Origin: a bacterium
GTDB taxonomy: Bacteria > Lindowbacteria > 2-12-FULL-62-27
Direction of reading: 5' to 3'
Assembly: GCA_016202645.1 (NCBI GenBank)
Contig: JACQOF010000071.1
Span: 1-15,434 of the forward strand
Length of the DNA: 15,434 nt
Positions 1 to 8,700 of the stretch are shown in pieces. A model generated the notes under the pieces. It saw nothing but the letters and a program-made list of their open reading frames with translations, ran no database searches and had not been told where the DNA came from. Within the stretch, counting starts at the first letter, position 1. Each line of letters opens with the position of its first letter. The translations under genes and the position numbers were made by a program.

Positions 1-1
1 C

Positions 2-388
2 TATCACATTTCCAACAGCACCGAGTCCATTTTCTACATGATCAACCGGTTTTTCATGAGCGCGGAGCTTCGGGACGCCGTGACGGCCGCCACGCCCGGC
101 AAGCAGGTTGAGGGATGGTTCGATTCATTCGACGCGAACGCGAACATCAAGAACATTCTGCAGGGCGACCACACCGCCCGGGACTGGAACGACCTGAGCG
201 CCACGGAGGGCCACCACAAGGTGATGATTTTCGACATGGACATTGTGGCCTTCGGCTCGGCGAACCACACCTACGGTTCAATGCGGGATTCGGGCGGCAG
301 CGCGAACGTTGAGAACCTGATTTTGATTTACGATTTTCGCCTGGGCCGAAAATATATGCGGGAGTACCGCCGGTCGATGGCGCTCATT
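2..388 (+). other. PLD-superfamily domain, C-terminal half with HKD motif
   Basis: The segment reads as the second half of a PLD-fold domain. The helix region IFYMINRFFMSAELRDAV is followed by a strand (VEGWFDSF) and then the HKD signature: His 212-214, Lys 218-220, Asp 233-235 and GSAN 254-265, with the family spacing HxK-x4-D-x6-GSxN. A conserved-looking tail (NVENLILIYD, then YMREY) follows. In the family the His is the nucleophile or general acid and two HKD motifs make one active site; the first copy must be upstream or supplied by a dimer partner. All key residues visible here are intact, so catalysis is plausible. The substrate cannot be told from this half. Confidence 0.9.
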
Positions 389-3300
389 CCCTCCGAAAAC
401 GTCGGCCAGGCCGACAGTTTCGAGGAGGTGGCGCCCGGCGCGGTGACCAACCTCGCCGCGGTTGACGTGGTCGGCACGTCCAATCAGCTTCAGATCAGCT
501 GGACGGGGCCTTCGAACAGCGACCTTTCGAGGTACTACGTTTTTATTTCTCCCACGGCCATCACCGCCCAGCGGGACATCGGGGACGGGCTTGATAACGA
601 CGGTGACGGCTACATCGACGAGGACCCGGTGGGCGACGCCGACGGGTTTTCGAGCGGGGTAAGTTCCCTGACGGCGAACAACGACGACGCGGACGGGAGC
701 ACGGACGAGGATCCGTGGCTCTACCCGGAGGCCCAGGTCAAGAACCAGACGGCGGGCGCGTCGATTGTGACGACGCTTTCGACGGTGAACGTGGGGGACG
801 TTCTGCAGGACAACACGAACTACTGGGTCGCGGTGGTGGCGGTGGACAAGCACGGGAACGAAAGCCCCGTATCGATCGTCGGGCCTGTCCAGAGTCTTCC
901 GGCCCTGCCGGGCGCCAAGCCGGCCGCGAGTGTGGCGTTCGATTCAGGCGCGTCGAATCTGGTTTCCACGGCATCCACTCTGGCGTTGTCCGTCGGGAAC
1001 GACGTCTCGGCGGCTCGCCCGATCACGCGGGTCGTGGTCGATCTGGGGTCCGTGACGTTGAACAGCGAGACCGCGTCGGTCAGCCAGACTCCGCCGTCGA
1101 GCTGGTCGGTTTCGAAGAGCGGCAACATCCTGACGTACACCGCCTCGCTGTCGTCGTTTTACATTGACGCCGGCGAAACGCTGATTTTCAAGATCGCCGT
1201 CACGAACGCCCCGAACACCGGCCCCGCAACGAACCTTCTGGTTTCAACCACCGACGACAACAGCGTCACGATCAGCAACATTGACGCCGGTTTCGTGACG
1301 CTGGTATCCGCTCCGCCGGTCCCCCCCGCCGGCGCCACGAACAATGTGCTGACGATGACGGCGGCGGACGGCGTGAACACGATTTCGACCTTCGGCGGGA
1401 CAGAAAAATTGCTCAAAGCCGACATCACCCTGACCTACACCGTCGCCAACGCCCCGAACACCGGCACGTCCGTCTGGTGGGACGTGGACAAGAACCCGGA
1501 CGGCCCGGGCGGATCGGCGACGGACAAGCAGGTTGCGTCATCCGGATCAGGGACAAACTTTTCGGCCATCCTTCCGGGCTCGACCGACCCCTCCATCCGG
1601 GACGGCGTCCAGATCAGGTTTCTGGTCCAGATCGACAACGAGACCCACGCCAACTCCGGCAATTTCTACCGATTCACCATCGACGACACGGTGACGCTTC
1701 CAAGCGGCCTCTCGATTCTGGCCTCCAATTTCACAGACATCACGGTGGGCTGGAACGCCATCCCCGACTCGGATTTTCTCCAATACGATATTTTTTATTC
1801 CTCTCAAAGCCCGGTGACTCTTTCGGACCCGTCTGTGACTGTAACGACGCGGACCCAGACGAGCGTCCAGATCAGCGGACTGACCCAGAGCACCACCTAC
1901 TACTTCGCGATCCAGTCCCGGGACCTGGTGGGAAACGTCAGCGGACTTTCCCCGCAGATTTCCGGCGCGACCCAGCAGGGCACGAACGTCAGCGTGGCCA
2001 ACGCGACGGACGGAACGAAGCAGATCACGGCGTTTGACGGAACCGGCACGCTGAGCGACAACGCCATCACGGTTTCCTTCAGCCTCGACAAGCTTCCGGC
2101 CAAGTCCTCGGACGTCCAGCTGTGGTACGATGTCGGCGACAACCCGGACGGCCCGGGCGGATCGAACACGCAGGACCGGCAGATTTTCGCCTCGGGTTCC
2201 GGACTTCAGTGGCAGGCGGTGATTCCCGGCTCGGACGCCGAGATTGTGGACCAGGCGATCGTCAAATTTGTTTTCGTGATCGGTGGCCAGGTCATCCAGC
2301 TTTCCGGGGTGCCGTACCGGTTCAAGGTTCTGCGGACCATCACCGAGGCGCCCTCGAATTTCACCATCACCGACACAACCGGCACGGGTTTCTCGTTCAC
2401 CTGGACCCCGCTGTCCGTCCCCTCCAATTTCCACAGCTACCGGATTTATTACGCGACCGACACCGTGACGCTGTCCTCCTCCATCTGGGACCGGGACGAC
2501 GACGTCGCCCTGTATTTCGCCGCCACCGGCTGGACGACGATGAACGTGCTTTCGCCGAACACCCAGTACCGCTTCAAAATCGCGGGGGTGGATGGTCTGG
2601 GCAACGTCGGCCCGCTTTCTTCACCCGAAATCGTCGGCACGACCGGCGTGAAGGGCGCGGTTTTGATGACGGAAGTGGGCATCGAGGAAAGTCCCGAGTT
2701 CATCGAGCTGGAGGCGATCACAGGTCCCCTCGACATCTCGAGTTTTCAGATCACGGACCTTGACGCCGCCCCGGTGACCCTGGCGGGTTCGGCCCTGACG
2801 CTTCAAAAGGGCTCCCGCGCGGTGATCTGGCTGGCGGCGGGGGTGGACGAGACGGACGGAGTTGGCGACGCGAACGGGAACGGATACCGGGACGTCTATG
2901 TAACGCCGGGCCCGTCCCTCGCGGCGGCGACGGACGAGGTCGTGCTTCTTTCCTCGACCGGCGATACCATCGACGCGGTGGTGTATGTCGGATCCAAGCT
3001 CGACAACATCGACGCGACGGATCTTGCGGCGCTGACCCCGACCCACTGGTCCGGGACCGATTCGTCGGGCGCCGTGCGGGCCTTCACGACCGTTGCCTAC
3101 CAGCGGACGCCCGGCATCGCCCGTAAAAAAGATGTTTGGGGTGTGGTGTTCTCCGACCTGAACGCCCGGAACGACTGGGAGGCGGTGACCGACACGACTC
3201 CGGGCGTCGCGAATGCGTTCATGACGGTCGGCGGCATTTCTCTGAGCGACACGTCGCCCGTCGGAGACGTCCGGACGGCCACCGTGTTGTCTGGCGGGGA

Positions 3301-5632
3301 CCGTCTGAAGGGCGGCCCGTACCGGCTGAAGTTGACGTTGTCCCAGGTCCCGGTGGTTTCGGGGGGTCTCAAGTTCTGGTACGACACGAACGCCTCGCCG
3401 GACGGGCGGTCGGCGGCCGTCTCGACGGACGCGCCGATTTCCATCAGCCTGCCGGCGGGATCCCGGACGGTCGATACGGACGTGTCGATTCCGGAGGCCC
3501 AACATGGCCGGGAGATCCGGTTTATTTTCACGTCCGAAAACGACCCGGCCAATCCCGATGCCCTGGATGAAATCCGCATGACCCGGGCCGGCGGCCCCTA
3601 CCGTTTTGTTGTGGATCTTCTGGGTCCGGACACGCCGGGGGGTCTCAAGATTATGGAGAAAATTCCAAACGGATTTGTGCTCTCCTGGACGCCGATTTCG
3701 AATCCGGGGGATTTCGCGTCGTATGTCGTCTACTACGACACCGGCGCGGTGACCACCGCCTCCAAATCATGGGCGTCCGCCCAGGCCCCGCTCCTGGCAA
3801 ATATTGCGGCCTCTTCCACGTTCCTTTCCGGCCTTGCGTCCGGCACGTACTACCATTTCCGTCTGGCCACCCGGGACGCGCTGGGCAACCTCAGCGGTTT
3901 TTCGGACACGGCCTCGGAGACGACGGTGACGCCGGTCCTGGTCAACGAGGTGACGGCGTCGGACGGCGTGAACGTGCTGAACAGCTTTTTCGGCACGGGA
4001 AAACTTCTCAACCGGTCGGCAAAGATCACTGTGACGTTCGACCGCTTGGTCACCAATCCCGTCCTCTACTGGAACACCACGCCCTCCGCTCCGGCGGACG
4101 GTCCGGGCGGCAATTCCGACACGACGACGGCGCTCGTCAAAGTCACGTCGAACCAGTATTCCTGCACTCTTCCGGCGCTGTCGCACGACACGACCGTTTT
4201 GTTCGTTTTCAGCACCGCCGCCGGCGTCATCAAAAATGGATCGGCGGCGTTTTCCTACAAGGTGGACGGCCGAGCCGGCGATTCGGTTTCGCAGTTCAAG
4301 TTTGCCGATTACATGCCCGCCGGCCTGAACCGAAACACATCCATCTGGGTGACGTGGTCGCCGCTTCTGGTCGCGACCTATCCCGATTTTCTGGAATACC
4401 GCGTGCACTACCAGAGGGGCGAAACCGTCACGGTTGCGTCCGCGGGCGTATGGGGTCCGGCGAAGGCGCCGATCCTTGCCGACATCCGCGCGGGCGGCAC
4501 GGCGGTTCAGGGCCTTGCGGCGAACGAAACCTACACCTTCGCGGCTTCCTGGATCGACCGCACCGGCAATCAGGCCGCTCTTTCGGACACCTTCACGGTC
4601 GTCACGGTCAACGCCGTGCCCTACGAGGACCCGGCGACGGACGGCGTGAACATCGCGCACGTTCTGGACGGCACGGAGTGGCTCATGAAGAAGGACATCA
4701 CGGTGACGTTCGAATTTTCGGCGCCTCCGATGCACAGTTCGGCGGTTGTGCTCAAGTGGAACGTCGGCGCCGCCGCCGGCGCGGGCCAGAGCCGAGCGAT
4801 CCAGATGGCGCCGCGGTCCTGGAACCCGCTGATCTACGACGGGGTGATCCTGGCCGAAACCGACCCCCTCATCGTGGATGGATCGATGGTGCAGTACGCT
4901 CTTTGGGCCGACGGCCTCAAGTTCGACAACAGCGGCGTCGATTTCAAGTTTCTGGTCGACGCCACGCCGCCCCCGGCTCTGACGGGGGTCAACGTCTGGG
5001 ACGACACTTCCTCCCTCACCGTCCTCTGGAATCCGACCGGGATGTCCGATTTCAGCACGTACCGGATCCGGTACCGGCCGAGCACGTCGGGCGCGTGGAC
5101 ATGGCTGGACAAGTCCAAACAATCCATCCTGGGCAACAAGTCCGCCTCCAACCTCACGTTTCCGGTGAGCGCCACCGCCCACTACTACGTCAACGCGGCG
5201 GCGGTGGACCAGGCTTCCCATGAGGCCTGGCAGCCGGTGGACAAGGTCATTCTTCGCGGTGCCGCGTCGCTGGATCCGGCGCTGACGGAGGCCGGCCCGA
5301 CCCTGATCCCGGTTGTGGCGGGATCGCCCGTGACGCTTTCAGTCAAACTATGGGACCTGAACGGGAACGGCTGGAGCGGCCAATCCATCTCGTTCAATTT
5401 GAGCGGGGACACGGGCGGCTTGAATCCAGGCCGGAACAAATCCCTGTCCGTCGTCAGCGGCACGGACGGTTTGGCCACGGCCACCCTGTACCCGGACGCC
5501 GCCCGGGAGTTTTACATCGTGACCGCAAGTTCCGCGGCGGCGCCGGCGTCCAAAGTCCGGTTTATCCTGTTTTCTCTTCCGGACGAGCGCCTGAAGAACG
5601 CGACCAAAATATATGTTTCGGAAAATTTGTAG
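2..5632 (+). CDS. Giant multidomain protein: PLD-like catalytic domain, Fn3/X-module array, lamin-tail domain, Ig-like C-terminus (5' partial)
   Basis: The frame is open from base 2 to the TAG at 5630-5632 (1876 residues visible). The true start is upstream of the window, because PLD-fold sequence already precedes the first in-window ATG at 38. Seen: a complete HKD motif (HHK, then D four residues on, then GSAN) at 212-265; six Fn3-like domains; five copies of an unrecognised X module; a lamin-tail-like domain (2645-3220); an invasin-type Ig-like domain (5261-5629). Only one Cys was found (near 4162). Known: PLD-superfamily enzymes cleave phosphodiester bonds through two HKD motifs, in phospholipases, nucleases and transferases; bacterial lamin-tail domains are often fused to secreted hydrolases and nucleases. 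Inferred: an exported phosphodiesterase, possibly a nuclease, on a long adhesive stalk. The first HKD motif and any signal peptide would lie upstream and cannot be seen. No anchor is visible at the C-terminus, which ends in ordinary polar sequence. It is immediately followed by gene 2. Confidence 0.96.
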   Translation, partial: YHISNSTESIFYMINRFFMSAELRDAVTAATPGKQVEGWFDSFDANANIKNILQGDHTARDWNDLSATEGHHKVMIFDMDIVAFGSANHTYGSMRDSGGSANVENLILIYDFRLGRKYMREYRRSMALIPSENVGQADSFEEVAPGAVTNLAAVDVVGTSNQLQISWTGPSNSDLSRYYVFISPTAITAQRDIGDGLDNDGDGYIDEDPVGDADGFSSGVSSLTANNDDADGSTDEDPWLYPEAQVKNQTAGASIVTTLSTVNVGDVLQDNTNYWVAVVAVDKHGNESPVSIVGPVQSLPALPGAKPAASVAFDSGASNLVSTASTLALSVGNDVSAARPITRVVVDLGSVTLNSETASVSQTPPSSWSVSKSGNILTYTASLSSFYIDAGETLIFKIAVTNAPNTGPATNLLVSTTDDNSVTISNIDAGFVTLVSAPPVPPAGATNNVLTMTAADGVNTISTFGGTEKLLKADITLTYTVANAPNTGTSVWWDVDKNPDGPGGSATDKQVASSGSGTNFSAILPGSTDPSIRDGVQIRFLVQIDNETHANSGNFYRFTIDDTVTLPSGLSILASNFTDITVGWNAIPDSDFLQYDIFYSSQSPVTLSDPSVTVTTRTQTSVQISGLTQSTTYYFAIQSRDLVGNVSGLSPQISGATQQGTNVSVANATDGTKQITAFDGTGTLSDNAITVSFSLDKLPAKSSDVQLWYDVGDNPDGPGGSNTQDRQIFASGSGLQWQAVIPGSDAEIVDQAIVKFVFVIGGQVIQLSGVPYRFKVLRTITEAPSNFTITDTTGTGFSFTWTPLSVPSNFHSYRIYYATDTVTLSSSIWDRDDDVALYFAATGWTTMNVLSPNTQYRFKIAGVDGLGNVGPLSSPEIVGTTGVKGAVLMTEVGIEESPEFIELEAITGPLDISSFQITDLDAAPVTLAGSALTLQKGSRAVIWLAAGVDETDGVGDANGNGYRDVYVTPGPSLAAATDEVVLLSSTGDTIDAVVYVGSKLDNIDATDLAALTPTHWSGTDSSGAVRAFTTVAYQRTPGIARKKDVWGVVFSDLNARNDWEAVTDTTPGVANAFMTVGGISLSDTSPVGDVRTATVLSGGDRLKGGPYRLKLTLSQVPVVSGGLKFWYDTNASPDGRSAAVSTDAPISISLPAGSRTVDTDVSIPEAQHGREIRFIFTSENDPANPDALDEIRMTRAGGPYRFVVDLLGPDTPGGLKIMEKIPNGFVLSWTPISNPGDFASYVVYYDTGAVTTASKSWASAQAPLLANIAASSTFLSGLASGTYYHFRLATRDALGNLSGFSDTASETTVTPVLVNEVTASDGVNVLNSFFGTGKLLNRSAKITVTFDRLVTNPVLYWNTTPSAPADGPGGNSDTTTALVKVTSNQYSCTLPALSHDTTVLFVFSTAAGVIKNGSAAFSYKVDGRAGDSVSQFKFADYMPAGLNRNTSIWVTWSPLLVATYPDFLEYRVHYQRGETVTVASAGVWGPAKAPILADIRAGGTAVQGLAANETYTFAASWIDRTGNQAALSDTFTVVTVNAVPYEDPATDGVNIAHVLDGTEWLMKKDITVTFEFSAPPMHSSAVVLKWNVGAAAGAGQSRAIQMAPRSWNPLIYDGVILAETDPLIVDGSMVQYALWADGLKFDNSGVDFKFLVDATPPPALTGVNVWDDTSSLTVLWNPTGMSDFSTYRIRYRPSTSGAWTWLDKSKQSILGNKSASNLTFPVSATAHYYVNAAAVDQASHEAWQPVDKVILRGAASLDPALTEAGPTLIPVVAGSPVTLSVKLWDLNGNGWSGQSISFNLSGDTGGLNPGRNKSLSVVSGTDGLATATLYPDAAREFYIVTASSAAAPASKVRFILFSLPDERLKNATKIYVSENL
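431..904 (+). other. Fn3 domain 1 with Asp-rich calcium-loop insertion
   Basis: Fn3 hallmarks are present: the PGAVTNLAAV opening, the LQISWTGPSNSDLSRYYVF strand pair, and the closing NTNYWVAVVAVDKHGNESP. Between them sits an extra acidic stretch (575-718) with two Asp-rich motifs: DGLDNDGDGYIDEDP (584-628) and NNDDADGSTDEDP (677-715). They resemble thrombospondin type 3 or dockerin-like calcium loops, and the DxDxDGxxDEDP form recurs in bacterial exoproteins. The insertion makes this Fn3 about 158 residues long instead of the usual 85-100. Calcium binding is inferred from the acidic spacing. Confidence 0.8.
905..1339 (+). other. Ig-like beta-rich linker domain, unrecognised
   Basis: About 145 residues of alternating hydrophobic and Ser/Thr sequence without an Fn3 signature. 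Recognisable strands are RPITRVVVDLGSV, NILTYTASLSSF and ETLIFKIAVTNAP. It ends in a proline-rich hinge (APPVPPAG) just before the X-Fn3 array. I do not recognise the family; a beta-sandwich of the Ig-like kind is the most likely fold. Confidence 0.5.
1340..5260 (+). repeat. Five X-module/Fn3 pairs in tandem, interrupted by the lamin-tail domain
   Basis: X modules lie at 1340-1690, 1979-2338, 3233-3622, 3929-4270 and 4610-4966. Each is followed directly by an Fn3 domain: 1691-1978, 2339-2644, 3623-3928, 4271-4609 and 4967-5260. One pair is 213-232 residues. The X pattern is a DGxN/DGTK opening, a DGTGxL-like turn, a strand ITVTF, then a WYDV-NPDGPGGS loop, a core with IPGS, and a closing YRFKVD strand. 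The DGPGG loop is complete in X1 and X2, present in X4 (DGPGGN), shortened in X3 (SPDGRS) and lost in X5. The Fn3 units share the F-G strand signature TxYxFxIxxxDxxGNxSxLS. The DNA of the NPDGPGGS loop is identical over 24 bases in X1 (1493-1516) and X2 (2141-2164), 648 bases apart, which fits duplication of a whole pair. I do not recognise X as a named family; it is probably a beta-sandwich. Confidence 0.85.
2645..3220 (+). other. Lamin-tail-like domain (LTD)
   Basis: LTD hallmarks are in order: the opening strand VLMTEVG..ESPEFIELEA (2663-2717), LDISSFQITDLD, the turn LQKGSRAVIWL, the strand pair DEVVLLSSTGDTIDAVVY, and the closing Trp plus TTPGVAN, equivalent to the usual ATPGxxN end. At about 192 residues it is longer than a typical LTD, partly from an acidic insertion at 2846-2893 (DETDGVGDANGNGYRD) that looks like a calcium loop. 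Bacterial LTDs are known as accessory domains on secreted or membrane-associated hydrolases and nucleases. It separates the second and third X-Fn3 pairs. Confidence 0.8.
5261..5629 (+). other. Invasin/intimin-type bacterial Ig-like (Big_1-like) domain at the C-terminus
   Basis: The pattern VVAGSPVTLSVKLWDLNGNG, then QSISFNLSGDTGGLNPG, then GTDGLATATLYPD, then FYIVTASSA matches the Big_1 layout: V.vkv.D..Gnpv.g..V.f.ls...g.l....TD..G.A...l.......tVtA. It closes the protein and is followed only by about 20 ordinary residues. No LPxTG motif, membrane helix or recognised sorting domain follows, so attachment to the cell, if any, must use another part. Confidence 0.7.
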
Positions 5633-5636
5633 GATG
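5613..5636 (+). promoter_or_regulatory. Gene 1 / gene 2 junction and start choice
   Basis: The gene 1 stop TAG is 5630-5632 and the chosen gene 2 ATG is 5634-5636, one base later, which suggests translational coupling in an operon. The only Shine-Dalgarno-like bases are a weak GGAA at 5620-5623. An in-frame ATG at 5613 would add MFRKICR and overlap gene 1 by 20 bases; it also keeps a plausible signal peptide. ATG 5634 was preferred because it gives a standard-length signal peptide and the only nearby GGA. I see no promoter or terminator here. Confidence 0.55.
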
Positions 5637-5726
5637 ACCGCGCGTCGCGTCGCGGCCGCCCGGTTTTGGGCCCTGGCGGCCGCGGCATTTGTCCTGTGCG
5701 TTTGTTTCGCCGCTCCGGCGCGCGCG
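5634..5726 (+). other. Sec-type signal peptide of gene 2
   Basis: The N-region MTARRVAAAR carries three Arg. The hydrophobic core FWALAAAAFVLCVCFAAP follows, then PARA|AV with small residues at -1 and -3, so cleavage is predicted after residue 31. The two Cys in the core are followed by hydrophobic residues and not by a lipobox with Cys at +1, so a lipoprotein is unlikely. The two Arg at positions 4-5 are not followed by a Tat consensus. Confidence 0.9.
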
Positions 5727-8700
5727 GCCGTTTCGGTGGCCGTGACGAACAACACCGTCGCCAATCAGGGGACATTGCCCGGGGAGGCGTTCGAGGCGTT
5801 TACGTTGAACATCACGAACACCGAAACCGCGACGGTCACCGTCAACAGCCTGGTTTTTACCCTGGCCAACATCAACGGCGTGGGCGCCGGCGAGATTTAT
5901 TACGTGTCGGCTGTTCAGAACAACTCGGCCCTGGCCGGAGACGCCGAGCGAAACGGCGCGGGCGGCGTGACGGTTACGTTAAACGCGAACAACACCATCG
6001 GCGTCGGCTCCACGTTGACGCTGAACGTCTGGATCACCACGGCGGGCCTTGCCGATAATGAGGACGCGTTCACGTTGAACATCTCCAATGTGAACTGGAC
6101 CGGCCCGCAGGGCGCCAGCAACACCAACACAAACAGCACGACCAACACGGTCACGGTGACTTACAACGTCAACGACCTGACCGACGGCCAGGTGCCGGAC
6201 CTCGTGTCGCAGAACCACGACGGGTTTCCGATTTTCGGCATCAGCGCCGCCGCGGCGAACGGCGAGTTCACCGACATTGAACTTCTGTTTGAATCGGCCC
6301 GGGGCGAATTCATTCCCCCGAACGATTTCGAGGCGATCTACATTTACGCGGACGCCGACGGCGACGGCAAATACACGACGGCCGACAATCGGATCAAAAG
6401 CATCACCCGGACTTCCTCGACGAGCCTCTACGACTACCGAAACACTTCTTGGAACGGCACGGCCAACGCCGTCCCGTCGACCGGCGCTCCCGGCGACACG
6501 TTTCACTTCCTGATCGGCATTTCGTCCACGACCAACCTGGCGAACGACGACCTGCCGGTGACGCGCCTCGGCAATCCGCCTTCCATCAATAATTACTGGG
6601 TCGTCATCCGCACGGGCCAGGGCTGGGCCGAGAATTTTGTCGGCTATGGGGACGAATGGTCCTGTACGCTCGCCGCCATCATCTTTGAAGTGGCGGACAC
6701 TTTCGGGAGTCCCCCCAGCGTCGATTCGGTGGCCATCCGACCGGCCGCCGATTCCGTTCAGATGTCCCTGCCGATCATCGAAAGCGTCTACGACGCCGCG
6801 TACACGTCGGCCAATCAATTGAACGTGTTCGGCGAGCGCGCCATCGACGTCTTCAAGGGCAGTCCGGTGTCCCAGATGCAGGATCAAACCGCCCTTGATT
6901 TCAATCCGACCATCGCCGCCGGCCTGATTGCCATCGGCGGCCCGACGGACGCCTCGCACCCGGCGTCCACCCTGACCGGCCTGACGATCGAGTTTCCGGA
7001 TTCCTCGCCCAAGTTTGATCCCCGCATTCATCTAAAACCGATGACGGGCGACCAATTCAGCGGCATCAGCATCTGGCAGAACTCCGGGGGATCCGGTGTT
7101 CTCTTCAGCCTTGGCCAGGACCAGCTCCTGCCCCTCTCGCCGTCCCAGACTGTGTGGAGTCCCCGCGGCGACAGCGTCACGATCTATCTGCAAACCGGCG
7201 CCACCCTGAGCGCCACCAAGGAGAAGGATCTCTACGGATCGGGATTTACCGGCTACGACTATTGGGTGAATTTTCTGACATCGGAGAACATCAATTATGA
7301 AGACACCTTCCGCATCCGCATTCCGACCGGCGGGATCATTTTCGGCCATGGCCGGGACGTCCGGCCGCACACCGCGACGACCTCCCTGCCCTGGCGGGAG
7401 CAGGTGCTGACGTTTCTGAACGATCTAACCTCCAGTGGCCAGGAGATTGCGGAATCGAGCGATCCTCTGGCCGTGGTCGGGTTGAATCTGACCGACCGGC
7501 GTCTTTCGGGCGATCCCTCCCGTCAGGCCTTTTTGAATCAATTGTCGTTTTTCCTCCAGCGCCCCTCCGGGAGCACGGCCTTCACGGAAAACGACTTGAA
7601 TGCGCTGTCCCGGAACGTGGGAAGCGGCATCGCCATCTACCGGGACAACGACGGACATGCGGACAACACGAACGGCGTTTTCGACGCCGGCGTCGACAGC
7701 CTGGTTCTCCTCAATATGGACACGTCATCCATCGCCGCGTTCGGCGGCACCAGTGATCCCTACGTCGTCCTCAACCTGGTGGGCGCGAATGACACGGCCA
7801 TTCCCAGCAGTGATACCGGCGCGAACCTCGGGGATGATTTCTTTCTGGTGGTTCGGACGTCGAATCAGGCGGACAATCAGGACAAGTTCCAGGTGGTTTT
7901 CGGGAATGCGGTTGTTCCAGGCGCCGGCGATCCCGTCCCGCCGAACCCGCCCGCCATCCTCTATACGGACACCTCAAATACGCAGGTCAGTTCGGTGTGG
8001 GCCACCGGGACGAACTCGAATGCCGAACGGTTTTATACCAAAGAAATCACGGTCGTTTCCATCACGGCGATCTCGCTCACGGACTGGACGGTTCCCGGGC
8101 AGATCGTTGATGCGCTTTCCGATCCGATCAATGTGATCGGCATGAACGTGACCGACGGCGCCGGCGGTTCGCAGACCCTGGAGCAGGTCAACATCGAGTT
8201 TGTCTTCGGGGGGGTCGCCGATTCGAACGTGCTTGCCGACCTGACGACGACCGCGGCCAGCGGCGTGGCGATTTACAAGGACGGCAACAGCAACGGGGCT
8301 TTTGACGACGGCACAGACCCGATCATCAGCGTTGTTCAGCCCACCTGGATCGGCGATACGGTCCGGCTGATTCTGGTTACGCCCGAGGCCATCCCGGACA
8401 ACGACCCCAACAGCCTGGACGACTTTTTCATTGTGATCCGCACCGGCTCCGGGGGCAACTTCGGGGATTCGTTCCAGGTACGGATCAACGGCCAGGGCAT
8501 CATTTTCCGGGTGGGCACGTCGGATTCCGATTTGACGCTGATCACCAATACGCTGACCCTGGGAATTCCCATCGAATTCCAGGATCTCACCTCGTCCGGC
8601 CAGCAGATCAAGGACGACAACTCCCCCCTGCCCGTGATCGGGATCAAGGTTTCGGACAGCGACATTTCCAGGGAATATTTGAAAGAGGTCCACGTGAAAA

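Noticed and set aside
584-718. Asp-rich segment read as a dockerin pair
   Set aside because: The motifs are too short and lack the conserved helix residues of dockerins, and they are embedded in an Fn3 domain. A loop insertion explains them better.
3767-5221. 484-residue open frame on the - strand, and a 484-residue one on the + strand at 3769-5223 in another frame
   Set aside because: Both overlap the well-supported gene 1 coding frame. They are Arg/Gly/His-rich low-complexity products typical of shadow frames in GC-rich coding DNA and show no domain signature.
38-5632. Treating ATG 38 as the start of gene 1
   Set aside because: The frame is open to base 2 and the residues before ATG 38 (STESIFY) fit the PLD helix, so 38 is internal. 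The gene is 5' partial.
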